Below, one piece after another: positions 26,532-36,001 of a DNA stretch of 64,000 nucleotides (its first letter is position 1; each line of letters opens with the position of its first letter). The stretch is from the NCBI RefSeq assembly GCF_000021745.1, contig NC_011666.1, positions 2,366,501 through 2,430,500 of the forward strand, written 5' to 3'. The position numbers were made by a program, and so were the translations under genes. The DNA comes from Methylocella silvestris BL2. GTDB lineage: Bacteria > Pseudomonadota > Alphaproteobacteria > Rhizobiales > Beijerinckiaceae. The notes under the pieces are model-generated. The model made no database searches. It was not told the DNA's origin and saw nothing but the letters and a program-made list of their open reading frames with translations.

Positions 26532-27483
26532 CGCGGACAACGCCGCAACGCTGCGGCAGCCGCCGCCGCTCCTGGTATCGCGCGCCTTCCATGCCCGCCG
26601 CGAGACCGTGTTCAAGGCGTGGAGCACGGCCGAGCATGTGAAGAACTGGTTCAGCCCGAAAACCTACAGCGTCGCAGAGGCAAAGGTGGAGATGCGCGTC
26701 GGCGGCGCGTTCGAAGTCTGCATGCTTTCGCCGACGGGGGAGCGACATTGGAGCCGGGGCGTCTTCGTAGAAGTGACGCCGCACAGCCGTCTCGTGATCG
26801 ACATGCACGCCACAGATCTACAGGGACGCCCGCTGTTTCGCGCCTACACCGAGGTCACATTCGCCGACGGTCAAGGCGAGACGCGGATGGACGTGATGCA
26901 GACCTACACCTTCATTGATCCGTCGATGGCCGCGCCGATTGTCGCCGGCGCGTCCGAGGGCTGGCGCACGACGCTCGACAAGCTGGAACAGGAAGTGCTG
27001 CGCATCTCGGGCGCGGCCGGCGTGCAGACGCGTTCGGTCGTGCACGCCAGTTTCCATATCGAGCGTCGCTACAACGCGCCGGTCGAACGGGTGTGGAAAG
27101 CGTTGACCGACGAGGCCGCCAAGCAGAAATGGTTCGGCGGGCCGCCCAGCGAATTGGATTTGATCGAACGCTACATGGATGTGCGGGAAGGCGGACGGGA
27201 GCGGGCGAAGGGACGCTGGCAAAGCGGCGTGGTCTCCACATTCGACGCCATCTATCACGATGTCGTTGTCCATGAGCGGCTGGTCTACAGCTATGTCATG
27301 CATCTGGACGACAAGAAGATCTCCGTCTCGCTGGCGACCATGCAGCTCAAGATCGAAGACGGCGGCACGAGGCTCAAGGTCACCGAGCAGGGCGCCTTTC
27401 TCGACGGCTATGACGACGCCGGCTCACGCGAGCATGGCGCCGGCTATCTGCTTGACAGGCTTGGCGCATCGCTGGACGACTGA
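26515..27483 (+). CDS. Tandem AHSA1/SRPBCC-domain protein
   Basis: The product (322 residues from the ATG at 26515; ATGs at 26500 and 26509 are possible) is a fusion of two AHSA1-type SRPBCC domains. The first is about residues 17-165 (FHARRETVFKAWSTAEHVKN, then GWRTTLDKLEQEVLR), and the second about 178-320 (YNAPVERVWKALTDEAAKQK, then FGGP). Typical members have one domain of about 150-160 residues. These hydrophobic-cavity proteins often sit beside an ArsR gene and a VOC gene. GGAGAAG just upstream of 26515 supports that start. Ligand and reaction are unknown. Confidence 0.86.
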   Translation: MAQSTDADNAATLRQPPPLLVSRAFHARRETVFKAWSTAEHVKNWFSPKTYSVAEAKVEMRVGGAFEVCMLSPTGERHWSRGVFVEVTPHSRLVIDMHATDLQGRPLFRAYTEVTFADGQGETRMDVMQTYTFIDPSMAAPIVAGASEGWRTTLDKLEQEVLRISGAAGVQTRSVVHASFHIERRYNAPVERVWKALTDEAAKQKWFGGPPSELDLIERYMDVREGGRERAKGRWQSGVVSTFDAIYHDVVVHERLVYSYVMHLDDKKISVSLATMQLKIEDGGTRLKVTEQGAFLDGYDDAGSREHGAGYLLDRLGASLDD

Positions 27484-27525
27484 GCGACCACCGCTCGAAC
27501 GACCCAATCTTCGAGGAGAACAGCG

Positions 27526-28005
27526 ATGAGCAAGATCGTCACCTGCCTGTGGTTCGACAATGGAGAGGCGCGTAAGGCGGCAGAGTTCTATGCGGCGACG
27601 TTTCCCGACAGCCGTGTCGGACAAGCGCATCAAGCAGCGTCCGACTATCCCTGCGGCAAGGCGGGCGATGAGTTGACGGTCGAATTCACCGTGCTCGGCC
27701 AGGCCTTCGTCGGCCTGAATGGCGGGCCGGTCTTCTCGCCGAACGAGGCGGTGAGCTTTCAGGTGATGACCGACGATCAGGCGGAAACCGACCGTTATTG
27801 GAATGCGATCACCAAGAACGGCGGCCGCGAAAGCCAATGCGGCTGGTGCAAGGATCGTTGGGGATTTTCCTGGCAGATCGTGCCGCGGGTGTTGGTCGCC
27901 GCGCTGGGCGAGGCCGATCGCGCCGCCGCGAAGCGGGCGATGGACGCCATGATGACCATGGGACGAATCGACATCGCCAGGATCGAGGCGGCGCGGGCAG
28001 GATAG
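27526..28005 (+). CDS. VOC-family protein (PhnB/3-demethylubiquinone methyltransferase-like)
   Basis: This is a 159-residue protein of the vicinal oxygen chelate fold. It starts with [20 protein letters not shown] and has the duplicated beta-alpha-beta-beta layout, with [17 protein letters not shown] and a conserved [16 protein letters not shown] segment near residues 105-120. Proteins of this PhnB-like branch are often annotated as 3-demethylubiquinone-9 3-methyltransferase without evidence; the enzyme activity should not be taken from that name. GAGGAG precedes the start by about 7 nt. It is the third gene of the ArsR operon. Confidence 0.86.
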   Translation: MSKIVTCLWFDNGEARKAAEFYAATFPDSRVGQAHQAASDYPCGKAGDELTVEFTVLGQAFVGLNGGPVFSPNEAVSFQVMTDDQAETDRYWNAITKNGGRESQCGWCKDRWGFSWQIVPRVLVAALGEADRAAAKRAMDAMMTMGRIDIARIEAARAG

Positions 28006-28076
28006 GAAGCGGCGTCTCGCGCGCGCTCCAATGACCAACGCTTGCGCTCGGCGCGCCATGGAAGCTCTTCTATCCG

Positions 28077-28092
28077 GCCTGTCAAAACAGGC
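28077..28092. terminator. Weak hairpin between convergent genes
   Basis: GCCTGT and ACAGGC form a 6-bp stem with a CAAA loop, placed between the convergent VOC and ABC-F genes. There is no T-run on either side, so it may be a Rho-dependent or non-functional structure. I list it only because the location fits a bidirectional stop. Confidence 0.25.
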
Positions 28093-28106
28093 TTCCGAAC
28101 GAGGAT

Positions 28107-29729
28107 TTAGCTCCGTAAGCCGGGGGCTTCCTGTCCGGTTCGAGCGACATATTCCGTATAGCCGCCGCCATATTGCTCGACGCCATCGGGCGTCAGCTCC
28201 AACACGCGATTGGACAGGGCCGCGAGGAAATGCCGATCATGCGAGACAAAAAGCATGGCGCCCTCAAATTGTGACAGCGCGGCGATCAGCATAGCCTTCG
28301 TGTCGATATCGAGATGGTTCGTCGGCTCGTCAAGAACCAGAAAATTCGGCGGATCGAACAACATCTTGGCCATGACGAGCCGCGCCTTCTCCCCGCCCGA
28401 GAGCACGCGGCAGCGCTTCTCGACGTCATCGCCGGAAAAACCGAAGCAGCCCGCGAGCGCGCGCAGCGAGCCCTGTCCGGCGCGCGGGAACGCGGCCTCA
28501 AGATTTTCGAAAATGGTCGCCTCGCCGTCGAGGAGATCCATGGCGTGCTGCGCAAAATAGCCAAGCTTGACGGTCCCGCCCAGCGTCACCTTGCCCGCAT
28601 CCGGCTGCGTCGCATTGGTCACCAGCTTCAACAGCGTCGACTTGCCGGCGCCGTTGACCCCCATCACACACCAGCGCTCCTTGCGCCGCACGGAAAAATC
28701 GAGCGCTTCGTAGATGTTCCGGCCGCCGTAGCGCTTGTGCACCTTTTCAAGGCTCACAACATCGTCGCCCGACCGGGGCGCGGGCTGGAACTCGAACGCC
28801 ACGCTCTGGCGCCGGCGCGGCGGCTCCACGCGCTCGATCTTGTCGAGTTTTTTCACTCGGCTCTGCACCTGCGCGGCGTGCGAGGCGCGCGCCTTGAAAC
28901 GCTCGATGAACTTGATCTCCTTGGCGAGCATGGCCTGCTGACGCTCGAACTGCGCCTGCTGCTGCGTCTCGTTCAAGGCGCGCTGCTGCTCGTAGAACGC
29001 ATAGTCGCCCGAATAGGTCGTCAACGCGCCCCCGTCGATCTCCACCACCTTGCCGACGATGCGATTCATGAACTCGCGGTCGTGCGAGGTCATGAGAAGC
29101 GCGCCCTCAAAGGTTTTCAGGAAGGATTCGAGCCAGATCAAGCTTTCAAGATCGAGATGGTTGCTAGGCTCGTCGAGCAGCATCACGTCCGGATCCATAA
29201 GGAGGATGCGGGCCAGCGCGACCCGCATCCTCCAGCCGCCGGAAAGGGACGCGACATCGCCGTCCATCATCTCCTGGCTGAAGCTGAGGCCGGCGAGAAC
29301 CTCCCGCGCCCGGCCCTCAAGGGCATAGCCGTCGAGATCTTCGAACCGCGCCTGCGCCTCGCCATAGCGCTCGATCAGCGCTTCCATCTCCTCCGCCCGA
29401 TCCGGGTCGCCGAGGCCAGCCTCGAGCTCCCTCAGCTCGGCGGCGACGGCGCTGACCGGGCCCGCGCCGTTCATCACCTCGCCGACCACGCTGCCGCCGG
29501 ACATTTCGCCCACATCCTGGCTGAAATGGCCGATGGCGACGCCGCGATCGGTGGAGATCTGGCCTTCGTCCGGCTGCTCCTCCCCGGTGATCATCCGAAA
29601 CAGCGTCGTCTTGCCGGCGCCGTTCGGACCGACGAGGCCGATCTTCTCGCCGCGCTGGAGGGAAGCGGACGCTTCGATGAAGAGGAGCTGCCTGCCGTTC
29701 TGCTTGCTGATTTTTTCGAGGCGTATCAT
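28107..29729 (-). CDS. ABC-F family ATP-binding protein
   Basis: This soluble protein (540 residues from the ATG at 29729) has two ABC ATPase domains and no membrane segment, as in the ABC-F translation factors (EttA/Uup/YheS). Domain 1: Walker A GLVGPNGAGKTTLF, signature LSGGWRMRVALARI, Walker B LLDEPSNHLD. The inter-domain linker is charged (LNETQQQAQFERQQAMLAKE). Domain 2: GVNGAGKSTLLK, LSGGEKARLVMAKML, LDEPTNHLD. ABC-F proteins act on the ribosome; the exact subtype, possibly YheS-like, is inference. It is divergent from recG and convergent with the VOC gene. Confidence 0.93.
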   Translation of the reverse strand: MIRLEKISKQNGRQLLFIEASASLQRGEKIGLVGPNGAGKTTLFRMITGEEQPDEGQISTDRGVAIGHFSQDVGEMSGGSVVGEVMNGAGPVSAVAAELRELEAGLGDPDRAEEMEALIERYGEAQARFEDLDGYALEGRAREVLAGLSFSQEMMDGDVASLSGGWRMRVALARILLMDPDVMLLDEPSNHLDLESLIWLESFLKTFEGALLMTSHDREFMNRIVGKVVEIDGGALTTYSGDYAFYEQQRALNETQQQAQFERQQAMLAKEIKFIERFKARASHAAQVQSRVKKLDKIERVEPPRRRQSVAFEFQPAPRSGDDVVSLEKVHKRYGGRNIYEALDFSVRRKERWCVMGVNGAGKSTLLKLVTNATQPDAGKVTLGGTVKLGYFAQHAMDLLDGEATIFENLEAAFPRAGQGSLRALAGCFGFSGDDVEKRCRVLSGGEKARLVMAKMLFDPPNFLVLDEPTNHLDIDTKAMLIAALSQFEGAMLFVSHDRHFLAALSNRVLELTPDGVEQYGGGYTEYVARTGQEAPGLRS

Positions 29730-29836
29730 GGGTCCGACGGGAATGGAGAAAAAGTCCCGACGCCCATACGCCATGGAGGCAGGCAGAGGAAGCAGATTGA
29801 TTTGCGTGCGGCGTGGGGCAGGGTAAACCCTGCCTG

Positions 29837-31909
29837 ATGCGTCCCTCGATCCTGAACCCGCTCTTCGCCTCGGCGGCGAGTCTGCCGGGCGTTGGCCCGA
29901 AAACCGGCAAGCTGCTCGACCGGCTGTTCGGGGTTGGCGAGGCGCGGGTGCTTGATCTTCTGTTTCATCTGCCCGCCGGCGTCGTCGACCGCCGCACGCG
30001 GGCCAAGATCGCCGAGGCGCCGCTCGACGCGATTGTCGTCATCGAGGTCATGGTGGTCGAGCATCGGCCGGCGCGCGGCAAGGGCCCGACCCGCGTGCTG
30101 GTCGAGGACGAAACCGGCGATATTCTGCTCGTCTTCTTCCTGACCAACCACAATTGGATCGAAAGAAGCCTGCCTGTCGGCGCAAAACGCTGGGTGTCCG
30201 GAAAACTAGAGATTTGGGACGGCCACCGCCAGATGGTCCATCCCGACCGGGTGCTCGACGCCGAGGGCCTCGCCAAAATGGCCCCAGTCGAGCCGGTCTA
30301 TCCGCTGACCGATGGCCTCAGCCAGCGTCTCCTTGCCAAGGCCGTCGATGGCGCGCTGGCGCGGCTTCCGGCCCTGCCCGATTGGGGCGGCATGCCGGCG
30401 CAGCTCAATTTTGTGCAGGCGCTCGCCGCAGCGCATCGGCCGCAGACGCCCGAAGACATTCTGCCCGAAGCGGCCGCGCGCAAAAAACTCGCCTCCGACG
30501 AAATGCTCGCGGGCCAGTTGGCGCTTGGCCTGATGCGCGCGCGCGAGCGCCGCATGCCCGGCCGCGCCAGCGCCGGAGACGGCCGAATCGCGCAAAAAAT
30601 CCGCGCCGCGCTGCCATTCAGCCTGACGCGCGGACAGGAGCAGGCGCTCGCCGAGATCCGCGCCGATCTTTCGAGCGAGAGCCGCATGCTGCGCCTGCTG
30701 CAAGGCGACGTCGGCTCCGGCAAGACGCTGGTCGCCTTGCTCGCCATGGCGAGCTGCGTCGAGGCCGGGCGGCAGGCGGCGCTGATGGCGCCCACGGAAA
30801 TTCTGGCGCGCCAGCATTTCGCCAGCCTCCAGCGTTTCGCCGAGCCGGGCGGGCTAAGACTGGCGCTGCTCACCGGCCGCGACAAGGGCGTCTCGCGCGA
30901 CAAGACGCTGCGGGCGCTGGCGTCTGGCGAAATCGACATCCTCATCGGCACCCATGCGCTGTTTCAGCAGGGCGTCGATTTTCGCGATCTCGCGCTGGCG
31001 GTGGTCGACGAGCAGCACCGTTTCGGCGTGCGCCAGCGGCTGGCGCTCGGCGACAAGGGCGAGCGGACGGATATTCTCGCCATGACCGCGACGCCGATTC
31101 CGCGCAGTCTGGTGCTCACCTATTTCGGCGACATGGAGATTTCGACGATCCGCGAAAAGCCGGTGGGACGCCAGCCTATCGAGACGCGCGCGCTGCCAAC
31201 CGAGCGCCTCGGCGAATTGATCGAGCGACTTTCGGCCGCGCTTGCCGCCGGCGCGCAGGCCTATTGGGTTTGCCCGCTCGTGGAGGAAAGCGAGGCGCTC
31301 GACGTCGCCGCCGCGCAGGAGCGGTTTGAAGATCTACAGAAATTCTTCGGGCCGGCGGTCGGCCTCATCCACGGCAAGATGAAGGGCAAGGACAAGGACG
31401 CCGCGATGGAGGCGTTTCTCGCCGGAACGACGAAAATCCTCGTCGCCACCACGGTGATCGAAGTCGGGGTTGACGCCCCACAGGCCAGCATCATCGTCAT
31501 CGAACACGCCGAGCGCTTCGGCCTTGCGCAATTGCACCAGCTGCGCGGACGCGTCGGCCGGGGCTCCGCGAAATCCGCCTGCATTCTGCTCTACAAAGGC
31601 CCGCTCGGCGAGACGGCCAAGGCCCGTATCGAAATCTTGCGCGAGAGCGAGGACGGGTTTCGCATTGCCGAGGAAGATTTGCGCCTGCGCGGCGAGGGCG
31701 AGGTTTTGGGCCAGAAACAATCGGGCCTGCCGGGATTTCGCCTCGCCGACCCGGCCGCCCACGCGGATTTGCTGGTCGAGGCGCGGCGCGAGGCGCAAAG
31801 GATCGTTGCGGAAAACCCGAAACTTGAAGGGGAAAAGGGCGAGGCGCTGCGGCTGCTGTTGAATATTTTCGAGCGCGCCGAGGCGATCCGGCTGTTAGGG
31901 GCGGGATGA
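29837..31909 (+). CDS. recG: ATP-dependent DNA helicase RecG
   Basis: RecG regresses stalled replication forks and migrates Holliday junctions. The product has 690 residues from the ATG at 29837 (MRPSILNPLFASAASLPGVG, the family start). An OB-fold wedge domain (VLVEDETGDILLVFF) is followed by SF2 helicase motifs: LQGDVGSGKTLVALLAM, VVDEQHRFGVRQR (DEQH), MTATPIPRSL, VATTVIEVGVDAPQ and QLRGRVGRG. It starts divergently from the ABC-F gene and its 3' end overlaps the end of the convergent MFS gene by 15 nt. Confidence 0.96.
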   Translation: MRPSILNPLFASAASLPGVGPKTGKLLDRLFGVGEARVLDLLFHLPAGVVDRRTRAKIAEAPLDAIVVIEVMVVEHRPARGKGPTRVLVEDETGDILLVFFLTNHNWIERSLPVGAKRWVSGKLEIWDGHRQMVHPDRVLDAEGLAKMAPVEPVYPLTDGLSQRLLAKAVDGALARLPALPDWGGMPAQLNFVQALAAAHRPQTPEDILPEAAARKKLASDEMLAGQLALGLMRARERRMPGRASAGDGRIAQKIRAALPFSLTRGQEQALAEIRADLSSESRMLRLLQGDVGSGKTLVALLAMASCVEAGRQAALMAPTEILARQHFASLQRFAEPGGLRLALLTGRDKGVSRDKTLRALASGEIDILIGTHALFQQGVDFRDLALAVVDEQHRFGVRQRLALGDKGERTDILAMTATPIPRSLVLTYFGDMEISTIREKPVGRQPIETRALPTERLGELIERLSAALAAGAQAYWVCPLVEESEALDVAAAQERFEDLQKFFGPAVGLIHGKMKGKDKDAAMEAFLAGTTKILVATTVIEVGVDAPQASIIVIEHAERFGLAQLHQLRGRVGRGSAKSACILLYKGPLGETAKARIEILRESEDGFRIAEEDLRLRGEGEVLGQKQSGLPGFRLADPAAHADLLVEARREAQRIVAENPKLEGEKGEALRLLLNIFERAEAIRLLGAG

Positions 31910-33112
31910 GCGAAGCGCCTGGTGCAAAAGCGCCGTTGCAATCAACGCCAAAGCCGAAACGAATGCCAGCCCGGCCAGCACCAGCGCCGCCGCCCGGAAA
32001 CCGAGATGGGCGATGATCAGCGCCTGCGGGTACGGCATCAGGAAAATCCCGATGTTGAACGCCGTATTCAGCAGCGCCTGCGGCCCGGCGCGCTCGGACG
32101 GGTCGAGATGTTTGCTGATCGCCGCCGACAGCACCGGATAGACGACGCTATAGCCCGCGCCGAACAGAATGCCGGCGATGACGATCAGCCAGGACTGGCC
32201 GGCCAACCCGATCAGCACGAAGCTCGCAGCCTGCGACAGAAATCCGCCCGCGACCAGCAGCCGGCGCTCGATCGTCTCGAAAATCCCCATGGCGAGAAAG
32301 CGGCTCGCGAACAAGGTGGTCGTCGAGGCGAGGAAGAACGCACCGATCGGCAGCGCCTCGGCCTCGAGCAGCGCGGCGAGATAGGCGGCGGTAAAGCCGA
32401 ACATCGCCCCATTGACGAAGACGGCGGCGAACGAGCCGATGTTTTCGCGCCGCCACGCCGCAGAAAGATCGAGCCCGCGGCCGGGCGCGGGGCGCGGGAT
32501 TGGCCGCAGCCCAAAGGTCAGAACGAGGGCAAGAACGGCGGGAATCGAGCCCTCCAGAAACATCGCCGGCGCGCCATAGGCGTTGAGGATCATCGCCCCG
32601 AACGGCGGCGCGAACGCCTGCGCCACGGCGAACATGCTGGTGAACAGGGCGATCAGATAAACGAACCGGCTCGCGTTGAGGCGGCTCTGCCCATAGGTGA
32701 CGAAGGAACTGAGCAGCAGCCCCTGTCCGATCCCCTGCGCCATGCGCGAGGCCATCGCCGGCCAGAAGGCGCCAGCGGTGTAGCGCAGGCTGAAAAAGCC
32801 GATCAGCATCAGCAGAATTGCGAGCCGGCACGTATTGAGCACGCCGATCCGCGCGGCGATCGCCCCCGACAGAAAGGTGAACAGGATGACCGGGGCGGCG
32901 TAGAGCGACAGCAGCAGGCCGATGGCATGAAGATCAAACCCTTCACGCGCGAAAACCACCGCGAGCAGCGCGGCGTGCGAATACATGAAGGAAATCAGAA
33001 AGGCGGCGCCGGCGAGCTGGACATATTCGCGGCGCGCCCGCGCGTCGACGAAGCCGGCTTTCGCCGCGGCCGCGTCGGTCACATGAATCAGATTTTGAAG
33101 AATCGCGCGCAA
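31895..33112 (-). CDS. Major facilitator superfamily transporter
   Basis: This is an inner-membrane transporter of about 400 residues with twelve hydrophobic helices in two halves (first helices AGAAFLISFMYSHAALLAVV; second half after RPIPRPAPGR). The MFS loop motif is degenerate (GAIAARIGVLNTCR). No substrate can be named. The start is unclear: no ATG is available near the N-terminus, and TTG at 33112 or GTG at 33082 are candidates. I use the former because it follows the methyltransferase stop by a few nucleotides. Its end overlaps recG on the other strand. Confidence 0.8.
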   Translation of the reverse strand: MRAILQNLIHVTDAAAAKAGFVDARARREYVQLAGAAFLISFMYSHAALLAVVFAREGFDLHAIGLLLSLYAAPVILFTFLSGAIAARIGVLNTCRLAILLMLIGFFSLRYTAGAFWPAMASRMAQGIGQGLLLSSFVTYGQSRLNASRFVYLIALFTSMFAVAQAFAPPFGAMILNAYGAPAMFLEGSIPAVLALVLTFGLRPIPRPAPGRGLDLSAAWRRENIGSFAAVFVNGAMFGFTAAYLAALLEAEALPIGAFFLASTTTLFASRFLAMGIFETIERRLLVAGGFLSQAASFVLIGLAGQSWLIVIAGILFGAGYSVVYPVLSAAISKHLDPSERAGPQALLNTAFNIGIFLMPYPQALIIAHLGFRAAALVLAGLAFVSALALIATALLHQALRSSRP

Positions 33113-33116
33113 AAAA

Positions 33117-33845
33117 CTAGGCGCCGTTGGAGCGCCGCAGCAGCGCGCGCCAGTGCCGGCCGAGAACCTCCGCGGTCGCCGCAATGTCCTCAATGACGAG
33201 CGGCGTCAGCCCGGCCTTGGCGGCCTGGGTGAAAACCGACGGCGGCAGCGGCCAGGGCGGTCCCGACGCCGGATCGGCCTCCTCGTCGCGCGCGCGCGCG
33301 ATCAGAAAAAGCTTTCCACCCGGGGCGAGCAGCGCGGCCAGCGCCTCAAAGGCGTCGCCAAGCAGGGAGGGAGCCAGCGCCTGCAAGGTGTAGCATTCAT
33401 TGATAAAATCGAAATTTCCGCGCCAGTCTTGCGGCGGCGCGAACAGATCGGCGGCGCAATAGGCGACCTTTGAGCCGGCAAACCGGCGCTTCGCCCAATC
33501 CGTGGCCTCTTCGACGAGATCGAACGCCGTCACATCAGCGCCGGCCTGCGCAAAACATTCGGCATTGTCGCCAAGCCCGCAGCCGACGTCGAGAAGACGC
33601 AGCCCGTTAAGCCCGGCAAGCTGAAAGCTGACGAAGGATTTGACCAGCGGATGCGGCGCAAGATTGGCCCAGGGCACCCGCGCCGGATCATTTTGCGCGA
33701 GCGCATAGACCGCCTGGAACCAGTTTCGCCGCAGCGGGTCGGGGTCCGGCGCGCCGCCCTTGGCGGGGTCCAGCGCATCGAGCTCCAGCCGGGCCTGCGC
33801 CCGCCGCGCGGCGAAGGCGGCGTCGCGCGGAGCCTCGCCGCTCAC
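33117..33845 (-). CDS. Class I SAM-dependent methyltransferase
   Basis: This is a 242-residue Rossmann-fold methyltransferase. Motif I is LRLLDVGCGLGDNAE, the acidic motif II residue is in VTAFDLVEEA, and motif IV is FDFINECYTLQAL. The start is a GTG at 33845 whose last bases overlap the holC stop (GTGA), a typical coupling. The methyl acceptor is unknown; the THFDL-like arrangement with INECYT resembles small-molecule methyltransferases more than nucleic-acid ones, but this is weak. It lies between holC and the MFS gene. Confidence 0.82.
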   Translation of the reverse strand: MSGEAPRDAAFAARRAQARLELDALDPAKGGAPDPDPLRRNWFQAVYALAQNDPARVPWANLAPHPLVKSFVSFQLAGLNGLRLLDVGCGLGDNAECFAQAGADVTAFDLVEEATDWAKRRFAGSKVAYCAADLFAPPQDWRGNFDFINECYTLQALAPSLLGDAFEALAALLAPGGKLFLIARARDEEADPASGPPWPLPPSVFTQAAKAGLTPLVIEDIAATAEVLGRHWRALLRRSNGA

Positions 33846-34297
33846 GCCTTTTTCTCCCAGCGCCCGGCCTCGTTCTGCTGCCAATAGCTCAAGGCGAATC
33901 CCCGATCTTTCAGCTCTTTCCACTGCGTCCGGGCGGCGGCGAGTTCGTCCGCGTCATTGCCGTTGAAGGCGGAGAGCGCGCGCTCGTAGGGGCCGGCGTC
34001 GAGAGACGCCGCAATTGGGGCGCCCTCGATAAAAATGCGCAGGCGCGCGCCATTGGGATTCTCGGCGCCGGTCGAAAGATAGACCGGCTGCAGATCGCCG
34101 TCGCCGTCGACGGAGCGGCCATGAGCCAGAAAACTGTCGTCGCGATAGGTCCAAAGATGCTGGTCGAGGGCGGCGAGCCGCTCCTCGCTCGTCGCCTGCA
34201 CGACGACGCGCCAGCCCTTTTCGAGCGATTTCTCGATCAGGGCCGGAAGCGCCTGATCGAGGCTCTGGCGCTGCAAGTGATAGAACCAGATCTCCAT
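33842..34297 (-). CDS. holC: DNA polymerase III subunit chi (HolC)
   Basis: The chi subunit links the clamp loader to single-strand-binding protein during replication. The 151-residue product begins EIWFYHLQRQSLDQALPALI and contains RVVVQATSEERLAALDQHLW, both typical for alphaproteobacterial HolC. pepA lies just upstream, which is the usual gene order. Its stop overlaps the methyltransferase GTG. Its interaction partner SSB is also encoded in this window. Confidence 0.93.
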   Translation of the reverse strand: MEIWFYHLQRQSLDQALPALIEKSLEKGWRVVVQATSEERLAALDQHLWTYRDDSFLAHGRSVDGDGDLQPVYLSTGAENPNGARLRIFIEGAPIAASLDAGPYERALSAFNGNDADELAAARTQWKELKDRGFALSYWQQNEAGRWEKKA

Positions 34298-34329
34298 TTT
34301 TTCCCGCGGCGCCGCGCTGTGCTTTCTCG

Positions 34330-34372
34330 CTCGTCCTTCGAGACGCAGGCTACGCCTGCTCCTCAGGACGAG
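34330..34372. repeat. Extragenic palindromic element between pepA and holC
   Basis: CTCGTCC (34330-34336) pairs with GGACGAG (34366-34372), and inside it GCAGGC (34345-34350) pairs with GCCTGC (34354-34359) around a TAC loop. Palindromes of this CTCGTCCTTCGAGACGC type are scattered between genes in many Hyphomicrobiales genomes (from memory). Only one full copy is seen in this window. Confidence 0.6.
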
Positions 34373-34381
34373 GGAGCAACC

Positions 34382-36001
34382 TCAGGATTCGTAATTGTCC
34401 GAGACGAGACGGTCGAGCAGCCGCACGCCAAAGCCCGAGCCCCAGCTCTGATTGACGTCGCTCGACGGCGAGCTCATGCCCGTGCCGGCGATATCGAGGT
34501 GAGCCCAGGGCGTCCCGTTGACGAAGCGCTGCAGGAACTGCGCCGCCGTGATCGAGCCGGCGTGGCGCCCGCCCGTGTTCTTCATGTCGGCGAATTTCGA
34601 ATCGATCATCTTGTCATATGCGGGGGCGAGCGGCAGGCGCCAGAGCTTTTCGCCGGTCGCCTTGCCGGCGGCGAGGAGCTTTTCGCCAAGGTCGTCGTCA
34701 TTGGTGAAGAGCCCCGCGTGCTCTTGGCCGAGCGCGACGAGCACGGCGCCGGTCAAGGTCGCAAGGTCGATCATAAATTTCGGCTTGAAGCGGTCTTGCA
34801 CATACCAGAGCACGTCGCCAAGCACGAGGCGCCCTTCCGCGTCGGTGTTGATGATTTCGATGGTCTGGCCCGACATGGATTTGACGATGTCGCCCGGACG
34901 CTGCGCGTCCGGCCCCGGCATGTTCTCGACGAGGCCAATGGCGCCGATGGCGTCGACCTTGGCCTTGCGCGCGGCAAGCGCCTCGATCAGCCCGACGACG
35001 CAGGCGGCGCCGGCCATATCGCCCTTCATGTCCTCCATGCCGGCGGCCGGCTTGATCGAAATGCCGCCGGTGTCGAAGGTGACGCCTTTGCCGACGAAGG
35101 CGATCGGCTTCGAGTCGCCGCCCTCGCCGGCGCCGCGCCAGCGCATGACGACGACCCGGCTTTGCCTCGACGAGCCCTGACCGACGCCGAGCAGGGCGCC
35201 CATGCCGAGCGCCTGCATCGCCGGCTCGTCGAGAATCTCGACCTCGACGCCCAGCTTTTCGAGCTCCTTGGCGCGCGCGGCGAATTCTTCGGGAAAGAGA
35301 ATATTGGCCGGCTCATTGACCAGCGAACGGGCGGTGATGACGCCCGCGGCGACCGCTTCCCGGCCTGCGGCCTTTTCACGCGCCGCCTCGGGATCGGCAA
35401 GCGCGACGACGATCTCGCTGACGCCATTCTCGTCGGCGTCGTCCTTTTTCTTGGTCTTGTAGCGGTCGAAGCGATAGTCGCGCAGTTGCAGGCCAAGCGC
35501 GAATTCCGCCGCCGCCGCCGCGGCGTCCTCGGGGGCGCGCGGCAGGTCGAACACAATCGTCGCCGCGGCGCCGCGTCCAAGCTTGCCGCCGACGACGCCG
35601 CCGAGGTTGGCGTAATCGGAGAGGGTCGGCGGGGCTGCCGGTTTCGCGGGAGCCGCCGCCTCAGGCTTGCCGGCCTCGGGCGTCTTCTGCTCGGCGGCCT
35701 CCTCGCCTGGCGCGCCGATCACCAGCAGCCGGTCGGCGGCAATGCCCGCCGGCGCGATCAGATCCAGCGCCGAGGAGACTTTTCCCTTGAATTTGGCCGT
35801 GGCCGCGCCGCGCCGGATCAGCGCCTCCGCCTCCGCGCCGATAAGCTTCAGCGTTGCCGCCCCGAGCTTCAGATCGGGCCCGGCGAAGATCACCAGCGTT
35901 TGCGCCGATTTGGCCGAATCGCTCGGGGCTCCGCTCGCGCCGGGCGCGGCCAACGCCAGCTTGTCCAAAGGCGCGAACTGAATTTTTACGGATGGCGGCA
36001 T
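34382..36001 (-). CDS. pepA: Leucyl aminopeptidase PepA
   Basis: This is an M17 family aminopeptidase with two metal ions. The 539-residue product is longer than the E. coli enzyme because of an Ala/Pro/Glu-rich insert around residues 100-125 ([17 protein letters not shown]). The catalytic domain contains [16 protein letters not shown] (metal and substrate Lys, Asp), [13 protein letters not shown], the M17 signature [16 protein letters not shown], and the C-terminal HLDIAGTGM region. It heads a minus-strand pair with holC and is divergent from the LPS-export genes. Confidence 0.95.
   Translation of the reverse strand: MPPSVKIQFAPLDKLALAAPGASGAPSDSAKSAQTLVIFAGPDLKLGAATLKLIGAEAEALIRRGAATAKFKGKVSSALDLIAPAGIAADRLLVIGAPGEEAAEQKTPEAGKPEAAAPAKPAAPPTLSDYANLGGVVGGKLGRGAAATIVFDLPRAPEDAAAAAAEFALGLQLRDYRFDRYKTKKKDDADENGVSEIVVALADPEAAREKAAGREAVAAGVITARSLVNEPANILFPEEFAARAKELEKLGVEVEILDEPAMQALGMGALLGVGQGSSRQSRVVVMRWRGAGEGGDSKPIAFVGKGVTFDTGGISIKPAAGMEDMKGDMAGAACVVGLIEALAARKAKVDAIGAIGLVENMPGPDAQRPGDIVKSMSGQTIEIINTDAEGRLVLGDVLWYVQDRFKPKFMIDLATLTGAVLVALGQEHAGLFTNDDDLGEKLLAAGKATGEKLWRLPLAPAYDKMIDSKFADMKNTGGRHAGSITAAQFLQRFVNGTPWAHLDIAGTGMSSPSSDVNQSWGSGFGVRLLDRLVSDNYES

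Noticed and set aside
28314-29837. 507-codon plus-strand frame opposite the ABC-F gene
   Set aside because: Shadow of the two-domain ATPase gene; no plausible family.
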